A program made the translations under genes and the position numbers. This document shows positions 1-7,415 of a DNA stretch of 19,898 nt, piece by piece. How positions within the stretch are numbered: the stretch's first letter is position 1; every line of letters starts with the position of its first letter. The stretch lies in NCBI GenBank assembly GCA_003644895.1, contig QNDO01000009.1, positions 1 through 19,898 of the forward strand, in the 5' to 3' direction. The stretch is from Candidatus Hydrothermota bacterium. GTDB taxonomy: Bacteria > Hydrothermota > Hydrothermia > UBA1063. The notes under the pieces are model-generated. The model was not told where the DNA came from, made no database searches, and saw only the letters and a list, made by a program, of their open reading frames with translations.

Positions 1-2672
1 GAATCTACCTTGAGAATCTCAGTGCTCAGGGAGATTCCTTGGTGCTTTCGGATATTAATGGTTTACTAAGCTCCGATTCTCTTCGTTTCAGTGCCAAAAC
101 AGTAATTTGGAAAGAGATTGAAATCAGAAATGCCCTACTGCATTACTCTTTTCTGGATTCATATGGTGATTTTAGAACACCTTTTTTAAAAACACAAGGT
201 AGGAATTTTCAGGATGTTTATGTAAAATTTGTCAATAAGAAGGATACCTTAGTTCTCAAAAAAATACATCTAAAATTCAAAAAAAATAGTCTGGATGGTG
301 AAGGGCATATTATCCTTAAAGGATGGCGCTTCAAGATCATAGTCAAAAATCTTCAAATTAATGAACAGGGAGTCCGGTCAGAAGTCACTGGCAAAATCGA
401 GGGAACACCTGAAAATTTTGAGGCTAGCGCATTTATGTACAATACCTTCTATAAAGACTTAAAGCTGGGCCACATAAGTCTTACACTTCAAAGAAGCAAA
501 AATTATTTCATTTTGAAAAGCATATATCTTCAGAACAACAAAAGTAATTTAACCGGATATCTTGTTCTTAGAGGGGACAGTCTTACAGGGAACCTCAAAG
601 GGATCCTTCATCTTGAAGATTTTAAAATTAAGGGCATCTCAAGAGGAACAGCGGTGCTGGAGCTGGCATTCAATAGACAGGATACCATCTTTTATACTAA
701 CAGCTTCATAGGCCTTGCGGGAGTGAGAACGGACTTTTTTTCATTGAAAGACGCATGGGTCACTATAGTATCCAGAACCTCACAGATCCAAAATATCCAT
801 ATTTTCGCAGAAAGCCTTCAGGTTATGGAATATGGCGTAGATTCTCTGATTATGGATTCCGATCTTGAAAAATTTTCTCTGGTGAATTTGGACCTAAAAA
901 CCTGGAAAGGGACAGACTCCATTAGATTGGTTTCCAGAATCAAATACTCTAAAGATACCCTTGAAATTCTCGCAACTACCCTTAGAGGCTTGATAAAAGG
1001 AGTTGAAATAGACAACTATGAACCTATTCTGATCAAAAAAGAGAGAGAAAAGGTTGGAATCAGAGTGGGGAAAATTCATATCGGCGATGGAAAAGTATAT
1101 GCTCAAGGGGTTGTCAATCTGGAGAGGGAAAACATCACTCTTAATTATGATGTCGAAAATCTCACTCTCAAGGGCCTTTTTGGCATATACGGTAACTTTT
1201 CATCCAGAGCCACCCTCACAGGTGATATGAAAAAGCCGAATATTTCCATGTCTCTGACGGGAGAAGAAGTAACATATAGGGACAACAGTGTTCAGTTTTT
1301 CTCTATACATCTTCTATACGAAAATAACAAGATGACAGTGGACAGTGTATCCATCCAGGATCCAAAATTCTGTTTATCAGGAAAAGCACAGTATCCTTTG
1401 ATTATAACTCTAAAACCAGTTGAATTGAAAATTGAAAAAAATTCTCCGTTTTATTCGTCCTTCACAGTGAAAATTTTCGAACCCCTATTATTTAACCAGT
1501 TTATTGGGGATATTTTCATTTTTCAGGAAGGTCTAATTTATGGGTCTACTGAAATTTACGGCACCCTGGAGCAACCCAACTTTGAGGGAAACATATACTT
1601 CGAAAATCTTTCTGGAATATTTACACCTCTCGAAATACCTTTTGACAGTTCCTATCTGACCATGACACTGGAAAAAACCGCCTGGAATCTGGAAAACATC
1701 AATTTCAGGACTCCTACAGGCAGCATCACAGGAAAAGGCACAATCCTGAATCACCCGAAAATCTTTCATGAGATGCAACTATACCTCATGGTTAAAAATG
1801 TGGAAGTTTATCCCGCTTATGACCTTTACTCCAGAGTATCCGGTACACTGGATGTTTTTAAAACAGGGAATGAGATTCTGGTGAAAGGTGATCTACTTGC
1901 TGAAGAAGCAGATCTTTATGCAGGATTTAAGAAGAGGAGAAAGGGTGGACAACCTTCTCCCTCACCGCTTCGCATAAATATCAATATACATTCTAATGGT
2001 AACACCTATCTTGAAAATGAGCTTGCTGAAATTGAGTTTAAAGGGGACCTTAACTATAAATTCGATGGTCTAAGAACAATCCTCAGTGGAGAATTTACAA
2101 CTATCCAGGGAACCTTTCTGTATATTGACAGAGTATTTGATATATATGAGGGTCGTATTTTCTTCGATAATTCAGAAGGAATCAATCCTGAACTGGATAT
2201 TAAGGCAAGAACAGAAGTCGATTCATTCACGGTTTATTTAGAGCTCAGGGGAACTCTGGAAAAACCGGAGGTCACTCTTTATTCAGAACCTACGCTATCT
2301 GAGCCTGATATAGTGTCTCTTCTCTCCTTTGGCAGGCCTTTGAGAGAGATTCCTCTCTCGGTAAGTGACATGGATGTGATTAAATCACGGGCTTTTAACA
2401 TTGCGGAGGATATCCTCTCAAGAAACTTAAAGAGAAAACTAAGGATACGGGAACTTGAAATAGGCACTGGTCTCACAGGGGAGGACCCCCACTTCACCGT
2501 TGGTTTTTACCTTTCCAAAAATCTTTTCTTCCGGTATACTCATGATTTCATAGAAATTGACAAAGATATCTTCTATATGAGGTACAGACTCTATAGCGGT
2601 TTAGGTATATATGCAGAAAAAGATAAAGAGGGGGCATTCTCCCTTGGTTTAGAATACGAATTTGAATTTTAA
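1..2672 (+). CDS. TamB/DUF490-like envelope translocation and assembly protein (5' end outside window)
   Basis: The reading frame is open from the first bases of the window (frame starting at position 3) to TAA at 2670-2672, so the true start lies upstream and about 890 C-terminal residues are present. The protein is a long run of short alternating beta-strand segments of the kind seen in AsmA/TamB proteins. Its last third resembles the DUF490 domain, with the segment LLSFGRPL, the phrase 'LEIGTGLTGEDPHFTVGFYL', and an aromatic C-terminus ending EYEFEF. In known diderms TamB spans the periplasm, works with a BamA/TamA-type barrel, and takes part in outer-membrane protein insertion or phospholipid transport. 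I infer the same general envelope role here. priA begins 1 base after the stop, so the two are probably cotranscribed, although their functions are unrelated. The family call is fairly safe. The exact substrate cannot be read from the sequence. Confidence 0.82.
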   Translation, partial: IYLENLSAQGDSLVLSDINGLLSSDSLRFSAKTVIWKEIEIRNALLHYSFLDSYGDFRTPFLKTQGRNFQDVYVKFVNKKDTLVLKKIHLKFKKNSLDGEGHIILKGWRFKIIVKNLQINEQGVRSEVTGKIEGTPENFEASAFMYNTFYKDLKLGHISLTLQRSKNYFILKSIYLQNNKSNLTGYLVLRGDSLTGNLKGILHLEDFKIKGISRGTAVLELAFNRQDTIFYTNSFIGLAGVRTDFFSLKDAWVTIVSRTSQIQNIHIFAESLQVMEYGVDSLIMDSDLEKFSLVNLDLKTWKGTDSIRLVSRIKYSKDTLEILATTLRGLIKGVEIDNYEPILIKKEREKVGIRVGKIHIGDGKVYAQGVVNLERENITLNYDVENLTLKGLFGIYGNFSSRATLTGDMKKPNISMSLTGEEVTYRDNSVQFFSIHLLYENNKMTVDSVSIQDPKFCLSGKAQYPLIITLKPVELKIEKNSPFYSSFTVKIFEPLLFNQFIGDIFIFQEGLIYGSTEIYGTLEQPNFEGNIYFENLSGIFTPLEIPFDSSYLTMTLEKTAWNLENINFRTPTGSITGKGTILNHPKIFHEMQLYLMVKNVEVYPAYDLYSRVSGTLDVFKTGNEILVKGDLLAEEADLYAGFKKRRKGGQPSPSPLRININIHSNGNTYLENELAEIEFKGDLNYKFDGLRTILSGEFTTIQGTFLYIDRVFDIYEGRIFFDNSEGINPELDIKARTEVDSFTVYLELRGTLEKPEVTLYSEPTLSEPDIVSLLSFGRPLREIPLSVSDMDVIKSRAFNIAEDILSRNLKRKLRIRELEIGTGLTGEDPHFTVGFYLSKNLFFRYTHDFIEIDKDIFYMRYRLYSGLGIYAEKDKEGAFSLGLEYEFEF

Positions 2673-2673
2673 A

Positions 2674-4833
2674 ATGTACGCAGATATCATCATACCTGAT
2701 ACAAAAACTGATTTTTTCACTTACAGACTTAAAGATGAACATATTTCTGAAATCACTCCTGGAAGGGTGGTGGTGGTTCCCTTCAAAAATAAAAAGGTTA
2801 AGGGCGTGGTGTACAGAACCAAAAAAGAATGTGAACTCCAACTCCCCGAAATTAAATGGGTGGAGGAAATTTTACCAGAGGATATTTCTACATTACCCAC
2901 TCTCATCAAACTAGCTGAGTGGATTTCTCAATATTATTTTTCTCCTCTATCGGAAACAATAAAGCTCTTTTTCCCACCCAAAACTCTGGAAAGGGAAACA
3001 AAAGAGTACAGGCTCAGACAGCAGAATATAGAGTCTAAAGATCCCTTAATTCAATATTTTAAAAAGAGATATCCCCGATGGATAAGCCTGAAGACAGTGT
3101 TAAACAACTTCGGAGAGGCAGCAAGAAGAAAACTGGAGAAGCTTGTAAGAGGAGGAATCATTGAGGAGAGGGAAAAAATTTACACCAGGAAAGAAAAAGA
3201 ATTTCGTGTTTACCCTGTGACCACAAGAAGTATACCCCATAATCCCACACCTGCGCAAAAGGAAGTACTCAGGAAATTTAAAGAAAAGATAAGCCATAAG
3301 CCGAGTACTTTCCTTCTTTTTGGTGCAACAGGAAGTGGAAAAACCATGGTTTACAGCTGGATCATGAAAGAGTTCGTGGAGAGCGGTATGTCAGTGATAG
3401 TTCTGGTACCTGAAATATCCCTGACACCTCAGATCACAGATTTCTTTCTCAGAATTTTCGGGGATATGGTGACATTTTATCATTCGGCACTCAGTGATGC
3501 AGAACGCAGATGGATCTTCACAAGAGTAAGAAAGGGAGAGAAGAGGGTTATTGTAGGACCTCGGTCGGCCTTATTCCTTCCAGCCCCTCAACTGGGTCTC
3601 ATTGTAGTGGACGAGGAACATGATACATCATATAAAGAAGAGGAAAGAACTCCCTGCTATAATGCGAGGGATGTGGCGGTATTTTATGGTAATCTGCTCA
3701 ACATTCCGGTGATACTTGGAAGTGCTACTCCGTCTCTTGAATCATTTTATAATGCAACTGCGGCAAGGAAATACACTCTCTTGGAGCTGAAGGAAAGAAT
3801 CCCAGGATATTCCAATCCTACTATAGAGATAATAGATATGAAAGAAGAGAAAGCTCCTGCTGGTATATCCATACATCTGTTGGATGAAATAAAGAAGACC
3901 ATTGAAAGCAACAAACAGGTAATGCTATTTTTAAACAGAAGAGGATTCTCGCCCTATTTAATATGCAGAGATTGCGGATATATTATGAAATGTCCTCATT
4001 GTAGTGTGGGGCTTGTTTATCATAAAAAAGAAGGGGTTCTAAAATGTCATCTATGCGGTTACAAAGCGAAAATACCCGACATCTGCCTCAAATGTGGCTC
4101 ACCTAACTTGAAGCTTATGGGAGTTGGTACTCAAAAAGTGGAAGAAGTAATTAAGAACCTCTTCAGCAACATCCAGATAGCCAGAATGGATGTGGACGCA
4201 GTCTCAAAAAAAGGCATGGTACCTAGAATATATGAAGATTTTTATCACGGGAAATTAAAGATACTCGTAGGAACCAAGATGTTAGGTAAAGGATTTGATT
4301 TTCCAAATCTCGGACTTGTGGGTGTCATTAATGCAGATATAGGGCTTGGGATGCCTGATTTTAGAGCGGAAGAGAGAAGTTTTCAGCTACTCTATCAGGT
4401 TGCAGGCAGAATTAGGAAAGGCGGTAAGGTAATAATTCAGACCCACAATCCAGAATCCCGTGCAATATCCACTATCAAAAAGTTCGATTATCGTGCCTTT
4501 GTACTGAATGAATTGGCAGATAGAAAAAAATATGGATATCCTCCTTATAGAAGACTGACCTCTATTGAAATTGAAGGAAGGGATCTTAATAAAGTAATAG
4601 AATTTTCTCAGACAATTTTCAACTTACTTGAAAAATCAAAGAAACAGGAAGTTGAACTACTGGGTCCAGCCAGCTGTCCACGTGAAAAAATACGGAATAA
4701 ATATCGTTATAGGATCCTACTTAAATATAAAAAGTACGAAAATCTAAATGCTACTTTGAGAGTCCTCAAAGAAATAAAAATACCAACAAACTTCACTTTA
4801 AAAGTGAATGTGGACCCTCTTGATTTGATGTAG
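2674..4833 (+). CDS. priA: Primosomal protein N' / replication restart helicase PriA
   Basis: This is a 3'->5' superfamily 2 helicase that recognises stalled forks and reloads the replisome. Numbering from ATG 2674 gives 719 residues, a normal PriA length. Visible features are the N-terminal 3'BD-like start (YADIIIPDTKTDFFTYRL), Walker A GATGSGKT at about 217-224, the DEEH box at about 313-316, and motif III-like GSATPS at about 349-354. An insert of paired cysteines follows at about 431-474 (CRDC, CPHC, CHLC, CLKC), the eight-Cys two-zinc site diagnostic of PriA. A conserved helicase C-terminal segment (GTKMLGKGFDFPNLGLVGV, then QVAGRIRKGG) comes next. An in-frame TTG at 2662 would overlap the TamB-like gene. 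ATG 2674 gives the usual MYA... N-terminus and is preferred, although neither start has a good Shine-Dalgarno sequence, so coupling to the upstream gene is likely. Confidence 0.97.
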   Translation: MYADIIIPDTKTDFFTYRLKDEHISEITPGRVVVVPFKNKKVKGVVYRTKKECELQLPEIKWVEEILPEDISTLPTLIKLAEWISQYYFSPLSETIKLFFPPKTLERETKEYRLRQQNIESKDPLIQYFKKRYPRWISLKTVLNNFGEAARRKLEKLVRGGIIEEREKIYTRKEKEFRVYPVTTRSIPHNPTPAQKEVLRKFKEKISHKPSTFLLFGATGSGKTMVYSWIMKEFVESGMSVIVLVPEISLTPQITDFFLRIFGDMVTFYHSALSDAERRWIFTRVRKGEKRVIVGPRSALFLPAPQLGLIVVDEEHDTSYKEEERTPCYNARDVAVFYGNLLNIPVILGSATPSLESFYNATAARKYTLLELKERIPGYSNPTIEIIDMKEEKAPAGISIHLLDEIKKTIESNKQVMLFLNRRGFSPYLICRDCGYIMKCPHCSVGLVYHKKEGVLKCHLCGYKAKIPDICLKCGSPNLKLMGVGTQKVEEVIKNLFSNIQIARMDVDAVSKKGMVPRIYEDFYHGKLKILVGTKMLGKGFDFPNLGLVGVINADIGLGMPDFRAEERSFQLLYQVAGRIRKGGKVIIQTHNPESRAISTIKKFDYRAFVLNELADRKKYGYPPYRRLTSIEIEGRDLNKVIEFSQTIFNLLEKSKKQEVELLGPASCPREKIRNKYRYRILLKYKKYENLNATLRVLKEIKIPTNFTLKVNVDPLDLM
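4792..4808 (-). terminator. Possible weak terminator hairpin inside the priA 3' end
   Basis: There is a perfect inverted repeat with 8-base arms, TTCACTTT and AAAGTGAA, with one base between them, lying inside the last codons of priA. On the minus strand it falls just beyond the stop of the lipoprotein gene and is followed by a T-rich stretch (GTTTGTTGGTATTTTTATTT). That could make it an AT-rich intrinsic terminator for the leftward unit. The stem has few GC pairs and the T-tract is interrupted, so this is tentative. It has no U-tract in the plus direction. Confidence 0.25.
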
Positions 4834-5586
4834 TTACTGTATCCTTACAGCCACAACATCTGGTGTCAGAGCTGCTGAAAGATATCCTGTGGCACCTTGA
4901 AGGTTGCTGTAACCAGGAACACCTGACTCAAATTTTCCATAAATAGCCGTAATTGAGATGAGATAATCACCTTGAGGAGAAGCTCCAAAAATTTGTGGAT
5001 CAAGCAGCAAGGTAGTGTCACTTACCACTTCAGAGTAAAGAACACCTCCTCCAATCTTAACCAAACGTACCATATAAGAACTAGCGCTGTCACTGTGCGT
5101 CCAGACTACATTGAGATTTTGAAGAGAATCAGCAAAGATAACAGTATCGCCTGGCGTGATGATACTGAACTCACCGGGTAATATCACATTCCCACTGACA
5201 TTTCCGTCAGGGGCCTCTATGGATATATTGTAACGTGTGAGAGGTATAAGTGAATCTGGACTTCCCTGGTAATAGCCACCACCGATGTCATCGAGGGTTT
5301 CACCAGCAAATACCACCTTAGCACCTTCTACAGGTTCAAGGCCTGCTGGAAGATCAGGAAGATCAAAGGCTGTGTCTTGAGGTTCTGGTGGGGTTATTGA
5401 AGGTGCTTCAGATTCACCGGAAATATCAAGACTTGCCTCTGCAACAACTGCAAGGGCTATGTTAACATTAAGGGTATCCAATTTTGTAGCACTTAATTGC
5501 GCACTCACCACAAGCTGTTTAAATTCTTCCCTCTGGCAGGAGGTAATGATAAGTAAAAATAAAATTGGAATAATTTTTTTAAACAT
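4834..5586 (-). CDS. Unrecognised lipoprotein with possible fibronectin III-like C-terminal part
   Basis: The protein has 250 residues. The N-terminus has two lysines, a hydrophobic stretch and the lipobox IITSC, so signal peptidase II cleavage before Cys17 and lipid anchoring are expected. After the anchor comes a segment of about 40 residues, then a Pro/Glu/Asp-rich linker at about 55-85 (ITPPEPQDT, DLPDLPAGLEP). Next is a small beta-rich part with GGGYYQGSPDS, then a C-terminal segment (NLNVVWTHSDSASSYMVRL ... YLISITAIYG) that reads like one fibronectin III-type domain. I do not recognise a family. Bacteroidota-type surface lipoproteins are a loose resemblance only. Translation starts at ATG 5586 with GGAGG six bases upstream. 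The start is one base after the thioesterase stop, making this the last gene of the sucD unit. Its stop abuts the priA stop with no bases between. Confidence 0.7.
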   Translation of the reverse strand: MFKKIIPILFLLIITSCQREEFKQLVVSAQLSATKLDTLNVNIALAVVAEASLDISGESEAPSITPPEPQDTAFDLPDLPAGLEPVEGAKVVFAGETLDDIGGGYYQGSPDSLIPLTRYNISIEAPDGNVSGNVILPGEFSIITPGDTVIFADSLQNLNVVWTHSDSASSYMVRLVKIGGGVLYSEVVSDTTLLLDPQIFGASPQGDYLISITAIYGKFESGVPGYSNLQGATGYLSAALTPDVVAVRIQ

Positions 5587-5587
5587 A

Positions 5588-5992
5588 TCATGCCTCCCAT
5601 ATTTTTATAAGGGCTTGCCCCTTACACAAATCTTCTTTTTCTCCTTTATATTGAATCCTACCCTCAGCAATTACCCAATTTTTCTTCTTTTTAACCACCT
5701 CGCCCATAACTACTATTTCTCTTTCACATAAAACAGGTTTTAAGAATTTCACCTCAATTTTTGCCGTTACAGCCTTCGCAGAAATACTGGATGCTGCGTA
5801 TATCATGGCTTCATCCAGCAAAGTGGAAAGGATACCTCCGTGAATCACACCCCTGTATCCTTGATATTCTCTAGGAATTTTTATATCAATTAATGCCTTC
5901 CCCTCTCTGTTCCAGATCCTTGCTTTGAGTCCAATGGGGTTAGATTTACCACAAACAAAACAATAATCATCATTTTCAAACAGGTTGTTCAT
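5588..5992 (-). CDS. PaaI-type hotdog-fold thioesterase (4HBT family)
   Basis: This 134-residue protein is a single hotdog domain that should hydrolyse an acyl-CoA thioester; the acyl group cannot be told. The PaaI signature is clear: GVIHGGILSTLLDEAM, with the HGG motif at 51-53 and the Asp60/Glu61 pair on the central helix. It is followed by the strands TAKIEVKFLKPV and EGRIQYKGEK. The N-terminal CFVCG...NPIGLKA (Cys11, Cys14) is common in a subgroup of these small thioesterases. ATG 5992 has GGAGG five bases upstream and overlaps the LolA-like stop by one base (TGATG). A TTG three bases further upstream is too close to the Shine-Dalgarno. Being downstream of succinyl-CoA ligase alpha may only reflect cotranscription, but both enzymes act on CoA thioesters. 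Confidence 0.88.
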   Translation of the reverse strand: MNNLFENDDYCFVCGKSNPIGLKARIWNREGKALIDIKIPREYQGYRGVIHGGILSTLLDEAMIYAASSISAKAVTAKIEVKFLKPVLCEREIVVMGEVVKKKKNWVIAEGRIQYKGEKEDLCKGQALIKIWEA

Positions 5993-6483
5993 CAAAACCT
6001 CCAGTTCCGAAATTCAAAGTAAACTGACCTGTCTTCCAATTTTATCTCAAGTTTTTTCACAAGGCTATCCTGAAGAATTAGACGAACTTCTCTAAATTGA
6101 GAAAGTGTATCTCTGGGGAAAATGGTTATAAGATTATTCTGATAGTCGGGTATTACTTTGAAGACACTATCATTTAAGAGGTAACCAAAATCAAGCCATT
6201 TGTAAACACCAGGAATTACATCACGACTGGAGTCTCCACTCTCGGGGAAATAAGTCCACAGAGTATCTCCCTTTAGTCTGTAAACGGTTTTATCTGGATA
6301 TTTTATCTGCATCTCAAGTATCTTACCGGTGCGTCTCAGTGTCCCCGAAAAAGTATCCACTATATTACTATTCTCATAAAATATTCTTTCTGTAAAATCC
6401 ACCTGAAAATTCTTATTTTTTAAATATTCTATTTGAAATTGAAGATTTGAAGAAATAAATACGAGCGTAATCAGAAAAATCAT
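5992..6483 (-). CDS. LolA-like outer-membrane lipoprotein carrier protein
   Basis: The protein has 163 residues, slightly short for LolA. A brief hydrophobic N-terminus (MIFLITLVFISS) could be a signal peptide, implying a periplasmic location. The body follows the LolA pattern: an early 'FQVDFTERIF' strand, a FSGTLRRTGKILEMQIKYP strand pair (compare the F.G.l.....g.......yP motif of the family), then LKGDTLWTYFPES, then alternating strands to the end. LolA ferries lipoproteins across the periplasm between LolCDE and the outer membrane. Some close relatives are instead called DUF4292- or LolA-like proteins of unknown role. The start ATG overlaps the sucD stop as ATGA, and no strong Shine-Dalgarno is seen, so translation is probably coupled. 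Its unit also encodes a lipoprotein, which fits but does not prove a shared job. Confidence 0.65.
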   Translation of the reverse strand: MIFLITLVFISSNLQFQIEYLKNKNFQVDFTERIFYENSNIVDTFSGTLRRTGKILEMQIKYPDKTVYRLKGDTLWTYFPESGDSSRDVIPGVYKWLDFGYLLNDSVFKVIPDYQNNLITIFPRDTLSQFREVRLILQDSLVKKLEIKLEDRSVYFEFRNWRF

Positions 6484-7349
6484 TGTAGTCTCTGCTTCAT
6501 CAGTTTTGCCACTTCCTCTGGCTCTTTAGCTACAGGAACGCCTCTAGATTCAAAGGCCTTGATTTTCTCCTCTGCAGTACCTTCAGAACCGGATATGATA
6601 GCACCAGCATGTCCCATCCTCTTTTCTTTAGGTGCGGTTCTACCTGCTATAAATGCCACCACTGGCTTACTAAACTCTTTTTCTATATACAGGGCTGCCT
6701 CCTGTTCATCCGTACCACCTATCTCACCAACAAGGACCACTCCTTCTGTCTCTTGGTCTTCCTGAAACATCTTCAAAAGATCAATAAATTTGGATCCTAT
6801 TATGGGGTCACCCCCAATTCCTATAGCGGTAGTCTGTCCCAGCCCATAAGCTGTAAGATGACTCACTATCTCATAGGTCAATGTTCCACTTCTTGAGATC
6901 ACACCCACCTTTCCCCTTTTGAAAATGTGCCCGGGTAAAATTCCCACCTTGGCTTCTCCAGGAGTAATGAGACCTGGACAATTAGGTCCTATCAATCTTG
7001 CGCCCTTCTCCTCCACAAATTTTACCACCTTTACCATATCCTGAACCGGTATGCCTTCTGTAATGGCAACAATAAGTTTTACGCCAGCATCTGCAGCTTC
7101 CATTATAGCATCAGCTGCAAAGGCTGCAGGAACAAAAATACAGGATGTATTTGCACCTTCTTTTTCCACAGCTTCCCTTACGGTATTGAAAACCGGAATT
7201 CCGTGAACTTTCTGTCCCCCTTTTCCTGGGGTGACACCTGCCACTACATTGGTACCATATTCCTTCATTAATTTGGCATGAAATGATCCATCTCTTCCAG
7301 TAATACCCTGAACAACAACCCTCGTATCCTTTCCAACAAGAATGGCCAT
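6480..7349 (-). CDS. sucD: Succinate-CoA ligase (ADP/GDP-forming) alpha subunit SucD
   Basis: This is the alpha subunit of the enzyme interconverting succinyl-CoA and succinate with formation of a nucleoside triphosphate. It has 289 residues, the normal length. Seen in order are the CoA-binding Rossmann start (VVVQGITGRDGSFHAKLM, then TPGKGGQKVHGIPVF), the GPNCPG loop at 121-126, the hinge SRSGTLTYE at 152-160, GIGGDP at 177-182, and the phosphohistidine loop GRTAPKEKRMGHAGAIISG with His247, equivalent to His246 in E. coli. I chose ATG 7349 because GGAGG lies five bases upstream and the protein then begins as the family does. A longer frame reaching 7538 would run into nadC and add 63 residues unlike SucD. 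The beta subunit SucC usually sits immediately upstream, but here the divergent nadC does, so sucC must be elsewhere or absent. Confidence 0.95.
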   Translation of the reverse strand: MAILVGKDTRVVVQGITGRDGSFHAKLMKEYGTNVVAGVTPGKGGQKVHGIPVFNTVREAVEKEGANTSCIFVPAAFAADAIMEAADAGVKLIVAITEGIPVQDMVKVVKFVEEKGARLIGPNCPGLITPGEAKVGILPGHIFKRGKVGVISRSGTLTYEIVSHLTAYGLGQTTAIGIGGDPIIGSKFIDLLKMFQEDQETEGVVLVGEIGGTDEQEAALYIEKEFSKPVVAFIAGRTAPKEKRMGHAGAIISGSEGTAEEKIKAFESRGVPVAKEPEEVAKLMKQRLQ

Positions 7350-7359
7350 TTTGTCCTCC

Positions 7360-7388
7360 TTGCTTTTCTTTTTGATTCGAATGATAAT
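7360..7388 (+). promoter_or_regulatory. Candidate promoter for the nadC unit, overlapping the sucD promoter
   Basis: TTGCTT (7360-7365) is followed after 17 bases by GATAAT (7383-7388). The -10 matches five of six consensus positions and the -35 only three. The predicted start is near 7395, immediately before the preferred nadC start codon at 7396, which would make the mRNA leaderless. The two -10 boxes of the divergent promoters overlap by two bases. The weak -35 keeps this tentative. Confidence 0.3.
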
Positions 7389-7415
7389 TATAAAGATGAA
7401 AAGTAAAATTTTAAA
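7387..7415 (-). promoter_or_regulatory. Candidate sigma-70-type promoter for the sucD unit
   Basis: On the minus strand a perfect TATAAT (7392 down to 7387) lies 17 bases downstream of TTTAAA (7415 to 7410), which matches four of six -35 positions. The predicted start near 7380 gives a leader of about 30 bases that includes the GGAGG in front of sucD. The site lies inside the first codons of the divergent nadC. It is a prediction from sequence only. Confidence 0.5.

Noticed and set aside
2662..2673. TTG start four codons upstream for priA
   Set aside because: It would overlap the upstream gene and add residues before the typical MYA start.
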